Positions 58,714 through 64,000 of a stretch of DNA of 64,000 bases are shown here, in pieces. The notes beneath the pieces are model-generated. The model was not told where the DNA came from and ran no database searches. It saw nothing but the letters and a program-made list of their open reading frames with translations. The stretch is from Caballeronia catudaia (GTDB taxonomy: Bacteria > Pseudomonadota > Gammaproteobacteria > Burkholderiales > Burkholderiaceae). The translations under genes and the position numbers were made by a program. The stretch is taken from assembly GCF_001544755.2 (NCBI RefSeq), contig NZ_FCOF02000009.1, forward strand, positions 1-64,000. The letters run 5' to 3'. The stretch's first letter is position 1; every line of letters starts with the position of its first letter.

Positions 58714-59877
58714 TCAGGCCGAGCGCAACTGCGTGATGCCCGGGTCGACGGGGGCGGCAGTCGCAGGGCAGCCGGGCATCGGCACGAAGCCCGTCACTTC
58801 GAGCCCGTAGCCCGACATGCTGCCGAGCTTGCGCGGATTCGCGAGCACCTGCATCTTGCCGACGCCCAGATCGCGCAGGATCTGCGCGCCGATGCCGTAA
58901 GTCTTGAAGTCGATCGGGCGGCGCTTGAGCTCGGCGGCCTTGTCCTTCTGTTCGAAAGCGCGGAACACGTCGACGAGATGTTCCTTCGTGTCGCCGCAGT
59001 TGAGCATGACGATCGCGCCGAGATCGCGCGCGGCGATTTCCTTCATCGCGGCGTCGATGGTCCAGGAGTGCGTCGACACGTCGATTTCAAGCAGATCGAG
59101 CACCGAGAGCGGCTCGTGCACGCGCACGGGCGTTTCGCGATCGGGGCGCGGCATGCCGCGTACGAGCGCGATGTGCGGCGAGTGCGTCGGGTCGTCGCGA
59201 TACAGCACTGCGCGGAACGGGCCGTGCGCGGTCTGCATCGTGCGCTCGCAGACTTTTTCGATGATCGACTCGGTGCGGCTGCGGTAATGGATCAGATCGG
59301 CGATCGTGCCGATCTTGATGCCGTGCTGCTGGCTGAATTCGATGAGATCGGGCAGGCGCGCCATTTCGCCGTCGTCCTTGATGATCTCGCAGATCACCGC
59401 GGCGGGCGTGAGGCCCGCGAGCGCGGTGAAGTCGCAGCCGGCTTCCGTGTGGCCCGCGCGCACGAGCACGCCGCCCGGCTGCGCCATGATCGGGAACACG
59501 TGGCCGGGCTGCACGATGTCTTCGGCGCGCGCGTCGTGCGCGACCGCGGCGGCGATGGTCTTCGCGCGGTCGGCCGCGGAAATGCCGGTCGTCACGCCTT
59601 CGGCCGCTTCGATGCTGACGGTGAACGCCGTGCCGTACTGTGTGCCGTTGCGGTGCGTCATGAGGGGCAGGTTCAGCTGCTTGCAGCGGTCCTGCGTGAG
59701 CGTGAGGCAGACGAGACCGCGCCCGTACTTCGCCATGAAGTTGATGGCTTCGGGCGTGACGAATTCGGCGGCGATGACGAGATCGCCTTCATTCTCGCGG
59801 TCTTCTTCGTCGACGAGGATCACCATCCGGCCGGCTTTCAGTTCAGCGATGATCTCAGGAGTGGAGGCGAGCGACAT
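58714..59877 (-). CDS. ribBA: 3,4-dihydroxy-2-butanone 4-phosphate synthase with GTP cyclohydrolase II-like domain (RibBA/RibBX)
   Basis: The 387-residue protein has an intact N-terminal RibB domain (DEEDRENEGDLV, GRGLVCLTLT, GHTEAGCDFTALAG). The C-terminal ~170 residues have the GTP cyclohydrolase II fold, but the zinc-binding three-Cys motif and the ES-GD active-site block of RibA are not visible; the region reads RVHEPLSVLDLLEID. This matches RibBX-type proteins in which the second domain is catalytically dead. A separate ribA elsewhere would then be required. An operon mate of ribH-nusB. Confidence 0.9.
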   Translation of the reverse strand: MSLASTPEIIAELKAGRMVILVDEEDRENEGDLVIAAEFVTPEAINFMAKYGRGLVCLTLTQDRCKQLNLPLMTHRNGTQYGTAFTVSIEAAEGVTTGISAADRAKTIAAAVAHDARAEDIVQPGHVFPIMAQPGGVLVRAGHTEAGCDFTALAGLTPAAVICEIIKDDGEMARLPDLIEFSQQHGIKIGTIADLIHYRSRTESIIEKVCERTMQTAHGPFRAVLYRDDPTHSPHIALVRGMPRPDRETPVRVHEPLSVLDLLEIDVSTHSWTIDAAMKEIAARDLGAIVMLNCGDTKEHLVDVFRAFEQKDKAAELKRRPIDFKTYGIGAQILRDLGVGKMQVLANPRKLGSMSGYGLEVTGFVPMPGCPATAAPVDPGITQLRSA

Positions 59878-60097
59878 GATGACGTCCCGTACTGGGTCCG
59901 GTTTGGGGAAAGCGCGTATTTTACGCCACGGCCGATGGACAGTTGCTGAAATCGGCGGACAGGTGAAAGGGAAGTTTGCCTATGCCTTTCGGACGAATGG
60001 TGTGGAGGCGGTGAGCGAAGCAAACTAACATCGTCGCAATCTTCACACGAACCGGAGTCGTACCATGCCGAGTACCCGAGACCTGAAGGAGCCTTAC

Positions 60098-60421
60098 ATG
60101 GTTTCTTCCGCAACAGACATCATTCCCCTTTCGCACGCGAGCGCCCGACTCTCGGAACTGGTCGATGAAGTACGCGACGGAACCGACAAGATCATCACCA
60201 AAGACGGCAAGCGCTGGGCGGCCCTCATCAGCGCGGAGAAGCTCGACGCGTTCCATCGGATGGAGCACGCACAACTTTATTCGCAGACGCTGCACGACGT
60301 GAAGAAAGGCCTCGACGACATCGCGGCCGGCCGCACTACCGAGGGTCGCGCGGCGATCACGCGCATCAGGGCGCGCAGAGCCGCGAAGCAAGCGGAAAGC
60401 GGAGAGGCCGACGGTGAATGA
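60098..60421 (+). CDS. Phd/YefM-type antitoxin
   Basis: The 107-residue protein opens MVSSATDIIPLSHASARLSE, the Phd/YefM DNA-binding fold signature (IIPLSxASARLSELVDE), followed by TKDGKRWAALIS. The C-terminal helix with basic and acidic residues is the expected toxin-neutralising part. The start at 60098 has AAGGAG six bases upstream; an ATG at 60065 is less likely. It overlaps the toxin gene by 8 bp. Confidence 0.85.
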   Translation: MVSSATDIIPLSHASARLSELVDEVRDGTDKIITKDGKRWAALISAEKLDAFHRMEHAQLYSQTLHDVKKGLDDIAAGRTTEGRAAITRIRARRAAKQAESGEADGE

Positions 60422-60833
60422 TGAACGCAGACTGGCCGAGATCCTTTTTACGGAAGGCTTCGTCGACCGACTCGCCAGCATCGAGAGATATTGGAGCCGC
60501 GTCGGCTTTCCACACGGCTTCGATCGTCTGCTCGACGCCATCGAGAACAATGCGATTCCACTGCTGCAAAGCTTTCCGGCGATGGGGCGGCGCTTTGTCG
60601 GCGCGCTAACCGAGGCTTGCGAGTCGCGCCTCGTGAACGACGTGCTGCCGGCCATCACTCGAATCGATGGGCCGGCGCAAGGAGAGCTCCGCGAGTACGT
60701 GCTGGACGACCATGTCCTGCTTTATCTGCTGACCGGCAACACGGTTCATTTGCTTTCGATTCGCTACGACAGGCAGCCATCCTTCGACTTCCATCTGCTG
60801 AACTCACCGGAGGCCGAATATTCGACCGGCTGA
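60414..60833 (+). CDS. putative RelE/ParE-superfamily toxin
   Basis: The 139-residue protein begins with GTG at 60414 and overlaps the antitoxin. Its C-terminal VHLLSIRYDRQPSFDF resembles the final strand pattern of RelE/ParE toxins, and residues ~15-75 form the preceding helices. At 139 residues it is longer than typical RelE, so a variant family is possible. It would act as a translation or gyrase inhibitor neutralised by the upstream antitoxin; target unknown. It is convergent with ribE. Confidence 0.7.
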   Translation: MNDERRLAEILFTEGFVDRLASIERYWSRVGFPHGFDRLLDAIENNAIPLLQSFPAMGRRFVGALTEACESRLVNDVLPAITRIDGPAQGELREYVLDDHVLLYLLTGNTVHLLSIRYDRQPSFDFHLLNSPEAEYSTG

Positions 60834-60860
60834 CCATCCTGCGCGTCGCCAACGCCCGGA

Positions 60861-61472
60861 TTACCCCGCACTCATCATCCGCTCGACATACCGCGCGATC
60901 AGATCGATCTCCAGATTGACCTTCGCGCCTGCCGACAGCGCCTTGAGCGTCGTCACTTCGACCGTATGCGGAATCAGGTTGATGGAGAATTCGCAGCCAT
61001 CGGCGCGGTCGCTGACCGAGTTCACGGTGAGACTCACGCCGTTCACCGTCACCGAGCCCTTGTAGGCCAGATACTTGCCGATGTCCTTCGGCGCGACGAT
61101 GCGCAACTCGTGCGACTCGCCGACAGGCGCGAACTTCGACACGACGCCCAGCCCATCCACATGACCGGAGACGAGATGGCCGCCCAGCCGGTCGTGCGCG
61201 CGCAACGCTTTCTCCAGATTCACCTGCACGCCCGCATCGCCGAGGCCGACGGTCTTGTTCAGGCTTTCGCGCGACACATCGACATCGAACGAATCCGCGG
61301 ACTTCTGGATCACCGTCATGCACGCGCCCTGAATGGCGATGCTGTCGCCGAGCTCGACATCGGCGAGATCGAGGCCGCCCGCCGCGACCGTCAGACGAAC
61401 ACCCGCTTGCTCCGCCCCGAGCGGCGTGACTTTTTCGATGCGGCCCAGCGCCGCGACGATTCCTGTGAACAT
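60861..61472 (-). CDS. ribE: riboflavin synthase, alpha chain
   Basis: The 203-residue enzyme dismutates two lumazines to riboflavin. It has the MFTGIVAALG opening and two lumazine-binding repeats, the second beginning near GHLVSGHVDG, with NGVSLTVNSV. The start at 61472 fits the family; an upstream ATG at 61535 adds 21 unrelated residues. It follows ribD after 28 bp. On its other side, the toxin-antitoxin pair separates it from ribBA. Confidence 0.95.
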   Translation of the reverse strand: MFTGIVAALGRIEKVTPLGAEQAGVRLTVAAGGLDLADVELGDSIAIQGACMTVIQKSADSFDVDVSRESLNKTVGLGDAGVQVNLEKALRAHDRLGGHLVSGHVDGLGVVSKFAPVGESHELRIVAPKDIGKYLAYKGSVTVNGVSLTVNSVSDRADGCEFSINLIPHTVEVTTLKALSAGAKVNLEIDLIARYVERMMSAG

Positions 61473-61500
61473 CGGCTTTCTTCCTTGAGTCGGTGCGTGA

Positions 61501-62613
61501 TCAGTTCGCGACGTTGGCCTCCGCGAAGCGCGCAAGAATGCGCAGATCGTCGCCGAGCCGGTCGATGCGATGGAACTTCAGATGCGGCCGCGCATCGAGC
61601 GTGTCGGGCGGCGCGAAGTCGAACATGCCGGGTGCGCTGCCGAGCAGGCTCGGCGCGAGATAGATCAGCAGTTCGTCGACGCAGCCCTCGCGCAACAGCG
61701 AGCCGTTGAGCTTGTGGCCCGCTTCGACATGCAGTTCGTTGATGCCGCGATCGGCGAGCGCGGTGAGCATCGCGGGCAGATCGACCTTGCCGTGCTCGTT
61801 CGAAAGCTCGATCGGCTCCGCGCCTTTATCGCGCAGCGCGTCGATGCGCGCGGGGTCGGCGTCGGCGGCATGAAAGATCCACGGCGGCGCGCCATCGAGG
61901 ATGCGCGCGTGCATCGGCACGTCGAGACGGCTGTCGATCAAGACGCGCTGCGGCTGGCGCGGCGTGTCGACCGCGCGCACGGTCAGTTGCGGATCGTCCT
62001 CGCGCACCGTGCCGATGCCGGTAAGAATCGCACAGGCGCGGGCGCGCCACGCGTGGCCGTCCGCGCGCGCGTCTTCGCCGGTGATCCACTGGCTTTCGCC
62101 CGATGGAAGGCCGGTGCGGCCGTCGAGCGTCGCCGCAACTTTCATGCGTACCCACGGACGGCGGCGCGTCATGCGCGACACGAAGCCGATGTTCATTTCC
62201 TGCGCCTCGTTCGCGAGCAGGCCGCAGCGCACGTCGATGCCCGCGTCGCGCAACATCGCGAGACCGCGGCCCGACACCGTCGGATTCGGATCTTCCATCG
62301 CGGCGATGACCTTCTCGACGCGCGCATCGATCAGCGCATGCGTGCACGGCGGCGTGCGCCCGAAGTGGCTGCACGGTTCGAGCGACACATAAGCCGTTGC
62401 GCCGCGCGGGTCCTTGCCGCGCGAACGGGCGTCTTTCAGCGCCTGCACTTCGGCATGATCCTGACCGGCCGGCTGCGTGAAGCCCATGCCGATCACTTCG
62501 CCGTTCTTGACGAGCACGCAGCCGACGCGCGGGTTCGGCGTCGTCGTGTACATGCCCTTCGACGCGAGCGCGAGCGCGCGCTCCATGTGGGTGAAGTCGG
62601 TTTGCGAGAACAT
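61501..62613 (-). CDS. ribD: bifunctional diaminohydroxyphosphoribosylaminopyrimidine deaminase/reductase
   Basis: The 370-residue two-domain enzyme carries out the second and third steps of riboflavin synthesis. The N-terminal deaminase has the zinc site H53-A-E55 and C81/C90 (EPCSHFGRTPPC). The C-terminal reductase (~150-365) binds NADPH. It lies 18 bp after hemL on the minus strand and 28 bp before ribE. Confidence 0.95.
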   Translation of the reverse strand: MFSQTDFTHMERALALASKGMYTTTPNPRVGCVLVKNGEVIGMGFTQPAGQDHAEVQALKDARSRGKDPRGATAYVSLEPCSHFGRTPPCTHALIDARVEKVIAAMEDPNPTVSGRGLAMLRDAGIDVRCGLLANEAQEMNIGFVSRMTRRRPWVRMKVAATLDGRTGLPSGESQWITGEDARADGHAWRARACAILTGIGTVREDDPQLTVRAVDTPRQPQRVLIDSRLDVPMHARILDGAPPWIFHAADADPARIDALRDKGAEPIELSNEHGKVDLPAMLTALADRGINELHVEAGHKLNGSLLREGCVDELLIYLAPSLLGSAPGMFDFAPPDTLDARPHLKFHRIDRLGDDLRILARFAEANVAN

Positions 62614-62631
62614 CGGCGCGGCCCGGGAGCG

Positions 62632-63915
62632 TCAGGCCGCGAGCGACGCGAATGCGCCGCGCGCTGCGTCGAGGGTCGCGTCGATCACGGCGTCGTCGTG
62701 CGCGCTCGACACGAAGCCCGCTTCGAACGCGGACGGCGCGAAGTACACGCCGGCGTCGAGCATCGCGTGGAAGAACGCGTTGAAGCGCTTCGTGTCGCCC
62801 TGCTGGATCTGCGCGAAGCTGCCCGGCACGGTGTCCGAGAAGTACAGGCCGAACATGCCGCCGATCGAATCGGCGGAGAAGGGCACTTTGGCGTCGCGCG
62901 CGGCTTTCGTCAGGCCATCGACGAGCTTGCGTGTCTGCTTCGCCAGATCGTCGTAGAAGCCGGGACGCTGGATCAGTTGCAGCGTCTTCAGGCCGGCGGC
63001 CACCGCGATCGGATTGCCCGACAGCGTGCCTGCCTGATACACGCCGCCGAGCGGCGCCAGATGCGCCATGATGTCGCGCCGTCCGCCGAACGCCGCCGCC
63101 GGCATGCCGCCGCCGATGACCTTGCCGAGGCACGTGAGATCCGGCTTGATGCCGTAGACCTGCTGCGCGCCGCCGAGCGCGACGCGAAAGCCGCACATCA
63201 CTTCGTCGAAGATCAGGACGGAACCGTACTCGTTGCAGCGCTCGCGCAGCGCGTTCAGGAACTCGGGCGTCGCGCGCACGAGATTCATGTTGCCCGCGAC
63301 CGGCTCGACGATCACCGACGCGATTTCCGCCCCGAACGCGCCGAACGCCTCGTTCAATTGCTCGACGTTGTTGTATTCGAGCACCGTCGTGTGCTTCGCG
63401 ATATCGGCGGGCACGCCCGCGGAAGTCGGGTTGCCGAACGTGAGCAGGCCGGAGCCGGCCTTCACGAGCAGGCTGTCCGCGTGACCGTGATAGCAGCCCT
63501 CGAACTTGATGATGCGGCTGCGGTTCGTGAAGCCGCGCGCGAGACGCAGCGCGCTCATGGTCGCTTCGGTGCCGGAGGACACCATGCGCACCTGTTCGAT
63601 CGACGGCACGAGCTTGCAGATTTCCTCGGCGATCTCGATTTCGGCTTCGGTCGGCGCGCCGAACGAGAAGCCGTTCGCGAGCACGCGCTGCACGGCGTCG
63701 AGGACTTCGGGATGCACGTGGCCGAGGATCATCGGGCCCCACGAGCCGATGTAGTCGATATAGCGCTTGCCTTCGGCGTCCCAGAAGTACGGCCCTTGCG
63801 CGCGCTCGATGAAACGCGGCGTGCCGCCGACCGAGCGGAACGCCCGCACCGGCGAGTTCACGCCGCCGGGAATGGTTCGCTGGGCGCGTTCGAAGAGAGC
63901 TTGATTCTTGGACAT
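62632..63915 (-). CDS. hemL: glutamate-1-semialdehyde 2,1-aminomutase
   Basis: The 427-residue PLP enzyme makes 5-aminolevulinate in the C5 heme pathway. It has [16 protein letters not shown] near the N-terminus, [33 protein letters not shown] and the Schiff-base lysine region [18 protein letters not shown]. Length is normal. It is followed by ribD on the same strand. Confidence 0.96.
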   Translation of the reverse strand: MSKNQALFERAQRTIPGGVNSPVRAFRSVGGTPRFIERAQGPYFWDAEGKRYIDYIGSWGPMILGHVHPEVLDAVQRVLANGFSFGAPTEAEIEIAEEICKLVPSIEQVRMVSSGTEATMSALRLARGFTNRSRIIKFEGCYHGHADSLLVKAGSGLLTFGNPTSAGVPADIAKHTTVLEYNNVEQLNEAFGAFGAEIASVIVEPVAGNMNLVRATPEFLNALRERCNEYGSVLIFDEVMCGFRVALGGAQQVYGIKPDLTCLGKVIGGGMPAAAFGGRRDIMAHLAPLGGVYQAGTLSGNPIAVAAGLKTLQLIQRPGFYDDLAKQTRKLVDGLTKAARDAKVPFSADSIGGMFGLYFSDTVPGSFAQIQQGDTKRFNAFFHAMLDAGVYFAPSAFEAGFVSSAHDDAVIDATLDAARGAFASLAA

Positions 63916-63969
63916 GGAGAAAGCCTGCGCTGAAAGTGGATGCGGGAGTCGCGAGGACCGGCCGGACGC

Positions 63970-64000
63970 TTAAGCGGCGACGCGTGCAGCGCGCACGATG
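63970..64000 (-). CDS. C-terminal end of an upstream gene (partial)
   Basis: On the minus strand the window edge gives an open frame ending IVRAARVAA and a TAA stop at 63970-63972, 54 bp before hemL. Ten codons are too few for identification. Gene order in related genomes often places a thiamine or rubredoxin gene here, but this cannot be tested from the sequence shown. Confidence 0.3.
   Translation of the reverse strand, partial: IVRAARVAA

Noticed and set aside
59878..60097. FMN riboswitch before ribBA
   Set aside because: None of the conserved RFN-element blocks could be found upstream of ribBA; the region before ribD is hemL coding.
61570..63933. 787-codon plus-strand frame opposite ribD/hemL
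   Set aside because: Antisense shadow across two well-supported genes.

Overview
The window is a high-GC, gene-dense chromosomal segment from a betaproteobacterium of the family Burkholderiaceae. A Caballeronia or Paraburkholderia-like organism is an inference from protein wording and gene order (rph-rdgB-hemW, yicC-gmk-rpoZ-spoT, an OpcP/OmpC-type porin, ribD-ribE-ribBA-ribH-nusB). Most of it is housekeeping sequence. The parts that stand out are accessory pieces placed next to tRNA genes or between conserved operons.

Layout. 1-1200: the end of a polymorphic-toxin-like gene broken by a 34-bp tandem duplication, followed by an AT-rich putative immunity gene. 1300-5260: tRNA-Ser and the minus-strand operon rph-rdgB-hemW-MFS. 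5510-10436: plus-strand yicC-gmk-rpoZ-spoT and a small unknown gene. 10494-10838: three identical tRNA-Arg genes in 134-bp tandem units. 10990-12781: greB and a convergent general porin. 12782-14079: a long non-coding gap with a likely small RNA. 14080-15835: an exonuclease/GIY-YIG fusion and an exported chorismate mutase. 16858-17838: tRNA-Thr with a duplicated 3' end bounding a ~0.9 kb integrated remnant. 17933-21823: fbp and pepN.

22946-30202 is the most interesting segment. Seven tightly packed plus-strand genes encode PEP mutase fused to a nucleotidyltransferase, phosphonopyruvate decarboxylase and a 2-aminoethylphosphonate (AEP) transaminase. With them are a second nucleotidyltransferase, a CDP-alcohol phosphotransferase, a 2-oxoglutarate/Fe(II) dioxygenase and a UPF0104-type membrane protein. 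Read together they make a complete route from PEP to AEP, then by nucleotide activation to a phosphonolipid head group, with possible hydroxylation and membrane translocation. The core chemistry is established for these families; the lipid end product is inference.

30203-41312: two exported unknown proteins, then a six-gene minus-strand purine operon (xdhA-xdhB-xdhC-adenine deaminase-NCS2 permease-guanine deaminase) that takes adenine and guanine to urate. 41557-48710: dsbB, an amidase, hemN, a cysteine-cluster protein, a DUF1439 protein, uppP, trmB, tRNA-Gly and yggT. 48711-56481: two small genes (one of 53 codons), a PLP ammonia-lyase, a LysE exporter, asparaginase, ubiD and a lytic transglycosylase with a long, terminator-containing leader. 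56534-63915: a riboflavin/heme block (hemL, ribD, ribE, ribBA/X, ribH, nusB, aminotransferase) on the minus strand, interrupted by a Phd/RelE-like toxin-antitoxin pair on the plus strand.
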